A stretch of 64,000 nucleotides of DNA from Coptis chinensis (Eukaryota; Streptophyta; Magnoliopsida; Ranunculales; Ranunculaceae). Of the stretch, positions 45,790 to 57,877 are shown in pieces. Each line of letters opens with the position of its first letter. Position 1 is the stretch's first letter. The translations under genes were made by a program, and so were the position numbers. The notes below the pieces were generated by a model. That model did not search any database, had not been told where the DNA came from, and saw only the letters and a list, made by a program, of their open reading frames with translations. The stretch lies in the NCBI GenBank assembly GCA_015680905.1, contig CM027380.1, forward strand, positions 106,235,001-106,299,000, in the 5' to 3' direction.

Positions 45790-46676
45790 GGAGCAAATTA
45801 ATTAGAAAAATATTTAGTTCGATGTAGCATTATATTTTCTCAAATCCGGGACGACTTATTATTGGAAAAAAAAAAATCAGGGACGAGTTTCATTACACTT
45901 CGCAGTTTTTACCATGTCAGATAGCAAAGACAGATTTTGCTACTAGTTTGTTAATTAAGGCTGCAAGTACTGCATTCACGTTTATACCAAGGAACAAATG
46001 TTGTGTGTATGGCATAAGGAATTACACAATGCAGCCTAAGGAAATTAAACTAGGTATATATCTTAGCTTACTAATAAGTTACGGAATGTTATATATAGCC
46101 GTTAGAGAAACATTCAGAGGCTCGATGAGTTGGGTAATCGATTCCACAAGGATAAGAATCAGCACGAACAGTTGTTTCTAGATAATTGTTATTGCCACTG
46201 TCCCCAAGTGAATCGCCAAATACGAAGAATGCACGAGCTGATCAGCTTGAGGAACAACAATGCGCAATAACATATTACTACTAGGACTGTTACTGTTAAA
46301 ACAAAAAGAGCTGAAAAGCTGGTTGGTTCATATATAGAAGAAACACTTGTAGTTTCTGGCAAAGACACAAAGTGTGACACACAGAATTATTCCAGGCTCA
46401 ACTCTGTGCGTATCTCTAATACACTCAGCTCTGACAGTAAATGAAATGTATGTCATATTATATAACAGATTCTGATTTGATTGCTACACATAGAATCAAA
46501 CGGTATGTTTGGTTCACAATCTCGCTGTCTAGCATCCAATAATCATACCCTTAATTGTGCAGTTTGCATTACTATTGTTTTAGATGTGTCTCTACCTTTC
46601 TAAATTCACAATTCAAAAAATACATAAGTATTTAAATCTAGTAATAATTAAAATCAACACCTAGATATAGATGGTT
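45790..46676. other. Intergenic, no gene recognised
   Basis: AT-rich sequence with short chance frames. No motif, repeat pair or splice series seen. Confidence 0.4.
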
Positions 46677-46681
46677 GTTTT

Positions 46682-47387
46682 TGTTAGGAATATACAACTT
46701 AATTGTACTTACTCTTTACCAATTACCAAACTATACAAACCTTTTGTCTTGTAAGTGTCTTGTATTCTTTAATTAAATCCGAGAAAAAGTGTAGATACAC
46801 TATGTCCTTAAGACAGATTTTCCCTCACGTTTGCTTGAAGGTTGATGGGAAACTATCTCCCAAGATAGAACGGATTTCCTTCATAGAAAGCTAAGACTTC
46901 AATTCATTACTCAAATAATACAACATAGTATTTGAAGTAAGAATAGGAGGCCGAAGAGAAAGATTCAACAACTCGATGATCCTACAGTATCTTTCTCTCA
47001 AATTCATCCACTATTTATAGTGAGTGGTGCCAACAAACAACACAAATGACTTTTGAAAAAGTAAATGCAACTCTTTGAAAAGTCACATGTTTTGAAAGGA
47101 CACACCATTTTCGCATATAACAAAAGATCAAGCTCAACCAAAGGTTCCTATTTCGAAGGTTTGTACCTTTTAGATGATACCAATGACCAAAATTATTCAT
47201 TTCGAAGGTCGCGACCTTTTCGCATAATGCACTGTATGTTTTAAAACAAATGCATCATTTTGAAAAGGTTTTTCTCACATTACGCATCTTTGTTCAAGAA
47301 AAACCCATTTCATCTTAAGTGGGGTAACTTGGGAGACAAACTACTCATTCATATTTAAATGGATTTGAGCAAATCATTTTTCTAACA
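46682..47387. mobile_element. Solo LTR, 706 bp
   Basis: It begins TGTTAGGAATATACAAC and ends TTTTTCTAACA, so the ends are short inverted repeats of the TG..CA type. A perfect 5-bp target duplication GTTTT lies at 46677-46681 and 47388-47392. No coding sequence is inside and no second copy is in the window, as expected for an LTR left after recombination. The family was not resolved. Confidence 0.75.
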
Positions 47388-47418
47388 GTTTTCGCTTGTG
47401 CATCCGTATTATTATGGC

Positions 47419-48696
47419 TGTTGAGTATTGTGAACATGAAATTTAATAGTCCCACATGGGAGAAGAGACAAATTCATTATGGGTTAATAAAATGAGATCT
47501 ATCATAACTAGTACCAAGACTTTTTCACATAAAACCCCACACCCATGGCCATGTGTTGGACCAAGTCTAATTGGTAGTCAAGTTGGGGACAGTATTCTTC
47601 GTCTTCAAAGTGGAAGTCATGGATGCTCGAGTGTCCTCTCGACAGTATTGGTACTAGTTAGATCCGTAAAGCTTATGGGCCCGAGATCAGGCTGTGTGTC
47701 AGGCCCTATCAACACCAGTGTTCTAAAAATCGATCTAGGGCACCGCCTCGCCTAGGCCCAAATCGTTTAAAAAATCGGTGGACTGATTAAAGAAAGATAG
47801 GCGTTTTTTTTTCAAGAGTTTTTGAATGATTAAATGTTGAAAATTAAAGACTTGTGTAGGCTTAAGATTTGAATGAGTTTAAAAGACTAAAGCTCAATGT
47901 AAATTATATGTTACTATAAGAAAGAGTATATTTTTATATGAAGTCGATTTTCTTCAACTATTATGTCATTTGTAATAAGTATATTTATTTGTGTTTATTT
48001 TTTGAATTATAGTAAATGATTTCTTCATTTCTTGTAGTATAGGTGTGTATTACTATATATATTATAAGATATATTTGGGGAAAAACCGCCTAGCCACTGC
48101 CTAGAAGGCCTAGGCACTCTCCCACCGCCCGACTACCGTCTAGCGTTTTTTAGAACATTGATCAACACAAATCATATATGTAGAATTTGAAGACAAAGCC
48201 ATTCAAAGTGGAGCCGCCAACGATGGCGCAACTCAGGTAGAGTTACTTAACGAAGCGTCCCTATACACTATAACACTCTTGGAAGTCGTGGATGCTCGAG
48301 AGAGTGTGCCCCGAGTAGAATCCAACGACATCGAGTGATCTTCAAAGTGGAGCTTGAATTGTCCTCTCGATACCTACAAAAGTCCGGCATGATATCGTGC
48401 AATGGTGATGAACAAGTGAAGATCCTTAGATTTCGGTTAAAGGTCGAGATTGTTGGGTATTGTGAACCTGAAATGTGAAATCTAATAGTCCCACATGAGA
48501 GAAGAGACAAATTCATCATGAGTTAATAAAGTGAGATCTATCACAACTAATACCAAAACCTTTTCACATAAAACCCCACACCCATGGCCATGTGTTGGCA
48601 CAAGTTCAATGGGTGGTTAAGTTGGGAACAGTATTGGTACTAGTTAGATCCGTTAAGCTTATGGGCCCGAGGTCAGACTGTGTGCCAGGCCTATCA
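47419..48696 (+). mobile_element. TRIM-like LTR element carrying a MITE
   Basis: Two direct repeats, 47419-47711 and 48451-48696, share AATAGTCCCACATG, AAACCCCACACCCATGGCCA and TTATGGGCCCGAG. They begin TGTTGRGTATTGTGAAC and end CCTATCA. The flanking 5-mers are ATGGC and GTGGC, one mismatch apart. A purine tract (TTAAAGGTCGAGA) precedes the second LTR. The interior, without its MITE, is only about 300 bp and non-coding, so this is a terminal-repeat retrotransposon in miniature. A 41-bp block in the left LTR (about 47600-47642) resembles interior sequence near 48280-48365. Confidence 0.75.
47716..48160. mobile_element. hAT-type MITE inside the TRIM element
   Basis: Ends are CAGTGTTCTAAAAA on the left and CAATGTTCTAAAAAACG read from the right. 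The 8-bp target duplication ATCAACAC lies at 47708-47715 and 48161-48168. Near both ends are CCTAGGC and CGCCTAG words. The 445-bp interior is AT-rich and non-coding. It inserted just inside the left LTR of the TRIM, so it is younger than the TRIM. Confidence 0.85.
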
Positions 48697-48701
48697 GTGG
48701 C

Positions 48702-49419
48702 TGAAGTCTCCATGAGTGTACTTTCTTTCACGACTAAAACAAATTAAAATAAATGGTTTGATTATATTGAAAATGAGGACAACAGAACATAATCCCGTGT
48801 ATTTTGCTCCTCAATTCACTTCGGATTTTAAGATCTAGAGTGGTTGCATTCTAATACTTGTGGAGTAATGATGCTCATAACTCTACCTTAAAATGCTGCT
48901 TGATTAATGAACTTGCCAGCTGAACTTGGTTGGTTGTTTAATAAGCTGATACGTACACAATAACCAATTAGGCTACTCCGTTAGTTGTGATTCAATCATA
49001 AGATGGCAACATTTATAACTCAGGTCTAATTAAGCATACCATGACAACATACGTAAATACAGATTTAAGTATACATCAATCGAACTGAATTGGGGTCCTA
49101 TATGCTCAAGTGGCTCGGTTATTTTAGTAGGGCTGGCATTCAAGTCAGTCCGTACTCGATCAGTCAGTTCAGCTTCAGTAAGTTTATTAGGCCTCGGCTC
49201 ATTTTTAAACGTTCCAAAATTCGTTCAGGGTCATATAGTAACAGACCCCCAGCTCAAGTAACTCAGCTGAACCCTAATTATTATGCCTAAAATCGTAAAG
49301 AGTTCTAAATCAATTGAATAAATTTTTCATAGAATCATATTGTAGAAAATGAATACTACATATTTGACATTTGAAAGTTTGGTATTCCCCATTTCCTGTT
49401 CCTTGTTCCTCACAATACC
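48702..49419. other. Intergenic, no gene recognised
   Basis: No gene or repeat supported. Ordinary AT-rich DNA between the TRIM element and an F-box fragment. Confidence 0.4.
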
Positions 49420-49850
49420 ATGTCTCCTATAGTTGCAAAGCACAAGCACAAGAGAAAGGTGAAAGTAGTAAAAGGAAATGGAAAGGTATCAGGTATACTC
49501 CCTAGTGAAATTATGTGCAATATTCTGTCAAGACTACCAGCCAAGTCCCTAGTAAGATTCAGGTGCGCTGCGTATCCAAATCATGGTGCAATTTCAATAG
49601 TGATTCCCTTTTTGTAAACATGAGGCAAGTAAACCAACCAAGAAATGAGAAAAATAGCCTTAAACTCATATGATTTGATATGATTCTAACCTATAATCAT
49701 TAGACTATGAAATATCTGATCGCTTCGTCGTCAAGATTTATTTGTCATCCGATAAGGAAGAAGTTTACCAAGACTTGGGGTACTTGTGACGGATTGCTAT
49801 ACTTTTAGCTCGGTCATGAGAATAGACTGTACTTGCGGAGTCTTTTTTAT
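49420..49850 (+). pseudogene. F-box protein pseudogene fragment
   Basis: The frame from 49420 opens with a Lys-rich leader, then ILPSEIMCNILSRLPAKSLV and RFRC, the first part of an F-box. A frame change near 49565 moves the rest (CVSKSWCNFNSDSLFVNMRQ) to another frame. Downstream phrases such as GTCDGLLYF near 49787 fit the usual region after the F-box but contain stops. Everything beyond 49850 is absent. It is unrelated in detail to the duplicated F-box unit at 38-45 kb. Confidence 0.8.
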
Positions 49851-50076
49851 TTTTATTTTTTTTAAGCAAATATTGTATTGATGAGAGTAAAAAAGAGAGA
49901 GAGATACATGTGTATATAGTCCACTGTAAATTAGTCAAATCTAAAATAAACTTGCTGTGGAACCTCCCATGTGGTAATCCATGGTGGTTTTATATAAAAA
50001 ACCACAGTGATTTTATATAAAAACTAGTTGTTCATTTGTCTGTAAGTATGCTCTACAGAAATGTTGCATTCCCTCT

Positions 50077-50475
50077 GTTGGTATGTAGGTTGGGTGCATG
50101 GGAACATTACTATTTCCCAATTGTGATTGACGGTTATTTTTAAAGTGAAATTGAAATTGGAATTAGACTTGGTTTCTATTTCCTTTTAGAAAATAAAGTG
50201 TTTCTCACGTCCAAGTATTCGGTACTCTATAAATACCGATGAACTTTGTGAGATTTGTTTTATGAGAAGAATTTTGTTAGAAACAGAATGTGTTAGTGTG
50301 AGTTCCATTGGGATTCTTTTGTTGTTCTCTCTATTGGAATAGATTCTTCTTTTGTTGGTGGATGTAAGCATTGCCTAACCACAGTAAAATCTTTCTCTTT
50401 TCTTGTTGGTGCTTTGGTAGGTAGTTGATCTTTTTTACTACTGTAAGTACCCTCCGTTCTCAAACCAATCACTAC
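50077..50475 (+). repeat. Possible copia-type solo LTR remnant
   Basis: A TATA-like CTCTATAAATACC near 50225 and a downstream GGATGTAAGCATTGCCTAACC near 50361 have the arrangement seen in plant copia LTRs, starting at TGTTGGTATGTAGG near 50077. Neither a clean 3' end nor a target duplication was identified. Confidence 0.35.
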
Positions 50476-50533
50476 AGCACATGTGTCCACGTATCATGTC
50501 GTATCTTCACAGCTTGCATGTATATCTCTAGGT

Positions 50534-52021
50534 CAGGGGCGGCTCAAGGCCATTGGGGGCCCTAAGCAAAACTCGAATTGGGGGCCTTCTACAATTAATA
50601 CCAATAAAATTGTTTACAACTTATTGCTTTATATATTTACATTATTTCATCATATGAATGCAAACCCTCATCCTTTATCCGGGCTTGGGACCGGCAATGT
50701 ATTATCAAAATATTTTGGCAGACTTTAAAGTTTTTTGTTTTGTTTTGTTTTTTTTTAACACGAAGAAATTATTACACTTCACAAACTTCAATTAAATTTC
50801 ATTTTTCTTACTTTTTGAGCTGCAAAATCACCAATTAAGTCTTTGTATTCAAGTTCTTCTAGAAAATCTCTTTCTATAGATAATGTAGCTAATCCACTCA
50901 ATCTTAGTTAGGTATCAATTTTACCTCATCGTCCGGGGTCATAAATATCTTGAACTAAAGAGTTAAATTGTTCATTGAGGTTCTCATCAATACTAGCAAG
51001 CTGCAAGTCTACTGTTGAGTTATCATTTCTTTCATTTGTTTGATTTTCTTCAATGTTATCTTGAACATAAACACTAGGAACAAAATTTACATTAGGATCA
51101 TTATCAGTTTGTTCTATATTTTCATTATTATCCACTTCTATTGGTTGGTCGATAAGTTGTTCATTTGCTAAATTATCGCAACTAACCGATTCACTTTGTT
51201 TATAGTTTTTATAAATTTAAATATAGCTCCTCCTTGAGATTCAATCGCCTCATCTGCTTTTCTTTTTCTTGACGTTTTTATTACCGAATTTATACTTTCG
51301 GTTCATATCGAAAATGTAAACTAATATGCAAGCAGCAAGCAATAAGTCCTCACATATAGTCACATAACATACCAAAATAAAAAATAAAATATAAACAATC
51401 ACCGTGAGATGAAGCTTTATTGATAGCCGAAGTCACGTTGGAATTTCGAAAAAGTAGACAATCCACGAGACCACGACAACCACTTTGACTAAACAACTAG
51501 TCGAATTATATCTGTTAAAACCACTATCCATTGTCCACAAAAAGAAAATAATGAGTTTGAGTGTAATTATAAAATGATCTAATTAGAATTTAGATGATAA
51601 CAAATTAACAATTAAAGTAAAAAAATACCCCGACCTTTTTTTTTCCTTTCTTTGAATAGTCTTCTCACAAGTCACAAACTTTAAACTTTAATAAATTGCT
51701 TAACAAAGAATTGCAAATAGAAAGACAGAGAAGAAGAAAAATATAGAGAGTCAGGGAGAATGAGGGAGTGATGAAGAATGTTGATTAGTTATGGAGGCGT
51801 GTATTTTTTTTGTTTGAGAAGCGTGGAAAATGGTGGAGAAGGTTGAAGGCGAGAGAAACGAAGGGTTTGTTTCTCTGCATACCGTTTTTTTTCTCTAGTT
51901 TCCATAAAAACAGAAAAATGAGAATGCGATAAGTGGGTGGACAGTTGGAAAATATTGGGGGCCCTTTGGGCTGGGGCCCCAGGGCCCTCACTGATTTTGC
52001 TCTATGGATGAGCCGGCCCTG
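50534..52021 (-). mobile_element. hAT deletion derivative, 1488 bp
   Basis: Ends are CAGGGGCGGCTCAAGG and, read from the right, CAGGGCCGGCTCATCC, with GGGGGCCC and GGGCCCT subterminal words. A perfect 8-bp target duplication CTCTAGGT lies at 50526-50533 and 52022-52029. On the minus strand, remnants of a transposase of the TTF-type zinc-finger hAT group are visible: a nuclear-targeting-like RKRKADEAIESQGG near 51270, an acidic N-terminal segment ending IYDPGR at 50926-51135, then a C-terminal piece LSIERDFLEELEYKDLIGDF near 50830-50890. The whole catalytic centre is missing, so it depends on an outside transposase. Confidence 0.85.
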
Positions 52022-52029
52022 CTCTAGGT

Positions 52030-52529
52030 CGTACTATGCCACCAGGACGTAACCACGACCCAAACTCAGGTCGTCCCAAATATCAAATACAGCCATACAT
52101 GGAAACAAATGATCTACCGCGATCCTGAAGCTTAGTCAACGCACCAATGAAGGAGACATTTACTTTGTAACAACAGAAGTAATGACGAATCATCAAGAGA
52201 GCACAAAATATAGATCTACACTTGACAATGGCCTGAAGCAAATAAGAAAAGTTAGATCAAACATCTATAAGTAAAGAGAAATGAACTACGCAAGACTTGA
52301 TTTAAGTTCACCCAAAAACTTGATACGTAGGCAACTCTTATTCCAAGAAAGAGTACAATCATTCCCCATCAACCTCAACATCAGGTCGTAGGTAGAAACC
52401 CACACATCTACAACTACTTTTGGTTAGGAGTTTGGTTGCTTTAGATTTCATGCACCGCTATTGTTAGTTACACACTTCCACCATACTCGTTGTTTGTTTA
52501 TCGCTTCCATTGCTTTGGTATTGGCATGC
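52030..52529. other. Intergenic, no gene recognised
   Basis: No coding or repeat feature supported between the hAT element and an RNase H-like fragment. Confidence 0.4.
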
Positions 52530-52907
52530 CTCACTCGCATTGGGGCACAACACCCTCCATGTAGGTGTTATCTTGAAGTACTCTAGCTTCTCCTTACATT
52601 TATCCTATCTTTGTTTCATCCCCCATGGAAGTTGTGAGCTACCAAAAACATGGACTACAGCGGCCGAATCCGATTCAACCCATAACTTCTTCCAATTCCT
52701 TTGAACTGCATATCATGCACCTTCAAGTATAGCTAATTCAAGCATTCGGCTATATAATTTGTAGCAAGGTCTATGTGTCGGCATACCACAACAACAAAGT
52801 GTGTGACACCTACTATCTCTGAACACAACTCCATAGCCTGAAGGGCTTGGGTTTCCTTGTGAAGCAACATCCCCATTCATTTTAATTAATAACATCCCCA
52901 TCCCCAT
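52530..52907 (-). pseudogene. RNase H-like (RVT_3) fragment, probably LINE-derived
   Basis: The minus strand reads KMNGDVASQGNPSPSGYGVV and FRDSRCHTLCC. This is the start of the plant RVT_3 domain (K.N.DGA..GNPG.AG.G.V.RD), with the first catalytic Asp kept. It continues with AILEGA, then LWVESDSAAVVHVF after a stop. At least two in-frame stops are present. Such domains are found at the end of plant LINE polyproteins and in some host genes. Confidence 0.65.
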
Positions 52908-52925
52908 TCATTTTAATAACACATG
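52860..52925. repeat. Short tandem duplication
   Basis: CCCCATTCATTTTAAT with an AATAACATCC linker occurs twice in about 50 bp, flanked by two GGGTTTCCTTGTG words near 52850 and 52925. Confidence 0.6.
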
Positions 52926-53077
52926 GGTTTCCTTGTGGAGTATGTGGACTGCATAATACAAGAGATTACCACGTCTCCCTGTGTCTCATGATGCAGGATA
53001 TGATATGGTTTTGGTAACAATCAAAATGGTGATTATTACGAGGTTGTGAGAATTGTTTCAAATTATGACTCCTTAAG

Positions 53078-53640
53078 TGTTGATAGATACCATTCAGAAG
53101 TCGCTATATACTCACTAGGCAAGAATGCTTGGAGAATGTGTAGAGAAAAGAATTTCAGTAAGTTTATTCTTCTTACTATGGAGGTATATATATACAAAAA
53201 TCATTGGGATCCAAGCAACATATAAAAGGAAACAAACCACACATATATTGCAAATATATACAAAGGTGATACACATATGTTGTCTCATTTGTATATCCTT
53301 AACACTCCCCCGCAAACTTGATTGTCCTGGAGAGACGGGGTTGGAGAGCACCAATTGAAAACGGGGCTTGTGTAATCCTTTGGTGAAAATATTAGCTAGC
53401 TGATCAGAGGAGGGAACGAACTAGACTCGATGAGTCCCAGCAATAAGACGCTCTCGAATGAAGTGATAGACCAACTCAATGTGCTTGGTCAAGCCATGAA
53501 ACACTGGATTAGCAACCATGTAAGTAGTGCTTATGTTGTCACAAAAAAGAGTGATAAGGGCCTGAAGCGAACAATTGGAGCTCTCGCAGTAGGTGAGAGA
53601 CTGATACAATCCATGCTATAACAAATGGTTTCATGGATGC
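53078..53640 (-). mobile_element. Ty1/copia 3' end remnant
   Basis: On the minus strand the RNase H end of a copia polyprotein is seen ([20 protein letters not shown], then [14 protein letters not shown] at 53421-53609). A polypurine tract next to GGGGGAGTGTTAAGG follows, and then an LTR from 53304 down to about 53078. It is broken and incomplete. A gypsy LTR begins 27 bp beyond its upstream edge, so the gypsy element probably inserted into it. Confidence 0.75.
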
Positions 53641-53666
53641 TCGTGATCGTGCGTCAAAGGCTTAGT

Positions 53667-53968
53667 TGTTGTTTAGTGGAAGACAGGGGCAAGTGCCCTC
53701 ATTCCCAATTCAAATCAGGGGCGTGCACCCTTTAGTAGATTTTATTACGTGTTTATTTCCTTCGATAGTTTCGGGCCCTTGTTTTGGTCCATATTTTCGG
53801 GTATGTTTTAGGGCCTATATAAGGCTAAGCGTAGGGTTTTGAGAGACACTTCTTGATTATTATTCTTCATTCAATCAACTTTTGGTTAAAGATTGATTAT
53901 TTATTATCTTTTATTGGTTAAATGAGAGATATTTGAAATGTTTGTGAGCTAACATTCTTAGTCATACA
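53667..53968 (+). repeat. 5' LTR of the gypsy element
   Basis: It begins TGTTGTTTAGTGGAAGACAG, contains a TATATAAGG promoter-like word near 53816, and ends AGTCATACA before the primer-binding site. The 3' LTR lies outside the window, so LTR divergence cannot be used for dating. Confidence 0.65.
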
Positions 53969-56534
53969 TTAGTTGGTATCAGAATCAGTAATGAACTGGA
54001 CATGCCACATCTAGCAGGAAGAGGGCGTGGTAGGGGGCAGAGATAAGCTGCTTTGGCAGATGTGTATGACCATGAGCGAATAGCCAAACTTTCTAGGCAG
54101 GTAGCCTCGCTAACCCGCCAGATGGCCGCCCTTCGACAGCCTGAACCACCACAAGATCGCGAACCACTTCATGTGGAGGATGGTTTGGAGGAAGAGGGCA
54201 GTAATCCTTTTGCTGGTTTGGAGGAAGTTGATGACTTGCCGCTTGTTCCACCTCACAAAGAGAACATGCATTGGGAATCTAGAATGAAAAGTGATTTGCC
54301 CGAGTTTCATGGTAGCTTGCAACCAGATGAATTGATTGATTGGATTGGTACGGTGGAGGAAGTTATGGAGTTCAAAGAAGTGCCTGACAACAAACAAGTG
54401 GTGCTTGTTGCAACTAGTTTTCGTGGTTGTGCTATGGCTTGGTGGCAACAGTTGAATTTTGTGCATGAAGAGGTAAATCTAAAATTGTTGCTTGGGAGAA
54501 ACTTAAAAAACATTTCCATGCTAATTTCTTACCATTTAATTATACTCGTGAACTGTATCAACGACTTTAGAACTTGCACCAAGGTTCTAAGTCTGTGGAT
54601 GACTATACCAAGGAGTTTTACCAGTTATTAGCTCGTGTCAAACTAACGGAATCTGATGATCAGTTGGTGGCACATTATATTGGAGGTTTTCGTTCTAATC
54701 TACAGGATGCCCTAAATCTATTTGATGTTTTTTCTGTGTCTGAGGCTCATCAATGGGCATTAATTCTAGAGAAGTAGTTAAACCAACGGGGTGGTGGTCC
54801 TTCTAACCGAACCCCAAATGCTCTTATCACTAGGTTGCAAGCTATACAGGAGGAATTTGTCGTTCGCAGCACTAATTTGGTTAAATGTTTTAGGTGTGGT
54901 GAGGTAGGTCATTATGCAAACCGGTGTTCTAAATTGCCTGCTCCTGGAAAAAATTATTTGTTTGTTGAATGAAGATATTGATGAGGACCCTATTAGGGAT
55001 ATTTTTAGGAGCTCCTCTATTTGGTTTGGAGTCGGGTGAAGATATAGTTTCGGGAGACAGGGGTGAACTTCCTGTTGTTCGCAAGTTATGTTTGGCTCCT
55101 AAGAAGACTGAGGGTGATGGTTGGCTTCATAACCATATTTTTCAGTATACTTGTACTATTCAGGGTAAGGTCTGTAAACTTGTTATCAACTCTGGTAGCT
55201 ATGAGAATGTGATTTCTTCTGAGGCAGTGCGCAACCTTGGTTTGCCGACTGAGAAACACCCAACCCCTTATTTTTTGTCTTGGCTGAAGAAAGGAACAGA
55301 GGTAACAATGACTAAACGTTGTTTGGTTAACTTTTATATTCGCTCTAAATATAATGATAAGGTGTGGTGTGATGTTGTTACTATGGATGCATGTCATTTA
55401 TTATTAGGACGCCCTTGGCAGTTTGATCATCAGCTTTCGCATGATGGTTGGAAGAACACTTATATAGCTTTATTTATGAGGGTGTTAAAATTATGTTGGT
55501 ACCTAGCAGTAAAGATCTTGTTCCAACCACACCAGCTGATCCAAAAGCTTCTTGCCTAGCTATGCGTAGTTTTGAGACTGAGTTATTAGCTGTTAACCGT
55601 GTGTTTGTTTTAATGTGTAAACCCTCCACAGTGATAAGAATTGTTCCAGATTGTGTACATGATTTATTGCAGGAATTCTCGGACCTTTTGCCAGATGAGT
55701 TGTCGGCTGGGCTACCTCCTATGAGGGATATCCAACACCATATTGATTTGGTGCCTTGTTCCAAAATCCCTAACTACCTGCACTATCGTATGAGTCTGAA
55801 AGAACATGCTGAAGTTACAGAGACAGGTTACTGACTTGCTTGATAAGGGATTTATTTGGGAAAGTTTAAGCCCGTGTGCGGTTCCCGCATTGTTAGTTCC
55901 TAAGAAGGATGGTACTTGGCGTATGTGTGTCAACAGCAGGGCTATTAATAAAATCACTACCAAGTACAGATTTTCTATTCCACGGTTAGATGACCTTCTT
56001 GGTGCTGCAGTCTTTACCAAACTTGACTTAAAGGCTGGTTATTATCAGATTCACATATGTATTGGTGATGAGTGGGAAACCACCTTTAAGACAAAGGAAG
56101 GCATGTATGAGTGGTTGGTCATGCCATTCGGCCTCTCTAATACACCTAGTACTTTCATGCGCGTCATGAACCTACAGGTGTTGAAGCCATTTTTGGGAAA
56201 GTGTGTGGTGGTTTACTTCGATGATATCTTAATTTACAGCAAATACATCCACTCTTATTTCCAGGATCTCCAACTGTGTTTGTTTGTGTTACGAGCTTTA
56301 TGTTGTTGTTGCATGCTAAGTGCATGTTTTGTACTGATTCAGTTTTGTTTCTGGGTTATGTGGTATCAAAAGATGGTATTTCGGTTAACAGTTCTAAAGT
56401 TGAGGCAATCTGTATATGGCCTTCCCCAACGACTCTTACTGAGGCGCACAGTTTCCATGGGTTTGCTTCTTTAATTTTATCGTCATTTTGTTCCTTACTT
56501 TAACACTATTACTGCCCCTATTACTGATTGTTTG

Positions 56535-57877
56535 TGATAAAAGTAAACACTCTTGTTTTACCCTATGAATAATTATTTATGTCAGGAATAAGAAAGGTAT
56601 TTATTCTACGTTTTATCAAAGTTCTACTCTCAATTATCATGCAATAACGGGAGTCAGAATTCGTTCCACTCCTAGTTGCTTAGACGTAATAATTTCTCTA
56701 ACTTAAACAATCTTACAATATCAATGAGAGCAATAATTAAATTATACTAATATGGTGAAATTAACTAATTTAAATATTCTAACTTATACTATGACAATTT
56801 AATTAGAAGATGTGAATAAGAAGAAGATATTAGGGGATTTGATTCCACCTTGATTAATTCTTAATATGCTAGTATGGAGTTTGTTGTAATCCTAATTTTT
56901 ATGTTTTCACATAAAAGTTAGGTCTTTTTAATCCCTAATTATTCATGGCAATCTCTACCAACTAATAATTAGCATGTGAGGCAATTTAAACTTATTCTCA
57001 TGGTGAATTAACTACCTTCTAGAGTGGAATATTTTACTACAACTTATTCTACACTAACACATCAAGTCTTCATCAAAGCTTCAATCAAACCCCTCTAATA
57101 GAGGTTTAGCTATGATTCATTAGACTATCATAATTAAAAGAATAAGAATAAGAAATAATGAAGAACTACTTTATTAAAGATAACTTGAATTGAATTAATG
57201 GTGGCTAGGCTAATAAAATAATAACTAGGATTTAAAACTAAAGAAAACTAATGATAGAAAGCTTAATTAACTAAGGGGTTATTATTCTAATTAATAGGGA
57301 GGAGACTTAGAGTTTTGCCTTAGTCCTTTTTATATAGGAGAGGGCAAGGTTTATAATTTTGTTCATGAGCTTTAGAAGCTATGTTTTGGGCCATTAAATC
57401 AGGCCCAAAACCTAATTACTTAAGTCCAAAAAGGATTTCTCTTGTGGAAATTACTGTAGAAGTCTTTTCGTCTATTTTCACTACTCTGATTGGATCAAAG
57501 CCTAGACCATTAGAAAGCTCTTTCCGAGTTGGTCGTTTTGACATATCGTAGGCCTAATTCCGAGGTCTGAGTCCAAAGATACGGCCTGCACGGAAGTTTT
57601 GTTGACTTTTATACTCTATTTCTACCCGCGTTGACTTTGACTAGGCTTTAAAAAGTGCTTTTTCTCCTTGAAACTTGGGCTTTAATCATAGAACTTCTTA
57701 GCAACCAACCTTTGCTAATTTCTCTTGCAAAAGTTACATATTTCTTCACATATTTGACTCTAATACTTGAAATATACAAAAGTACGTAAACAGTACTAAC
57801 TCTTATTTATTATAAACATAATTGGTCTAAATGTAATATTATTAAGGGGTTAAAACTACAGTTTTTGGCTCTTATCA
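56535..57877. mobile_element. Solo LTR inserted in the gypsy element, 1343 bp
   Basis: Ends are TGATAAAAGTAAACAC and TTTTTGGCTCTTATCA, short inverted TGATAA/TTATCA termini. A perfect 5-bp target duplication GTTTG lies at 56530-56534 and 57878-57882. The interior is AT-rich and non-coding. Gypsy reverse-transcriptase to RNase H sequence lies on both sides. Confidence 0.85.

Noticed and set aside
47419-48696. Cassandra-type TRIM (5S rRNA-bearing LTR)
   Set aside because: No 5S rRNA-like A box, IE and C box series could be found in the LTR.
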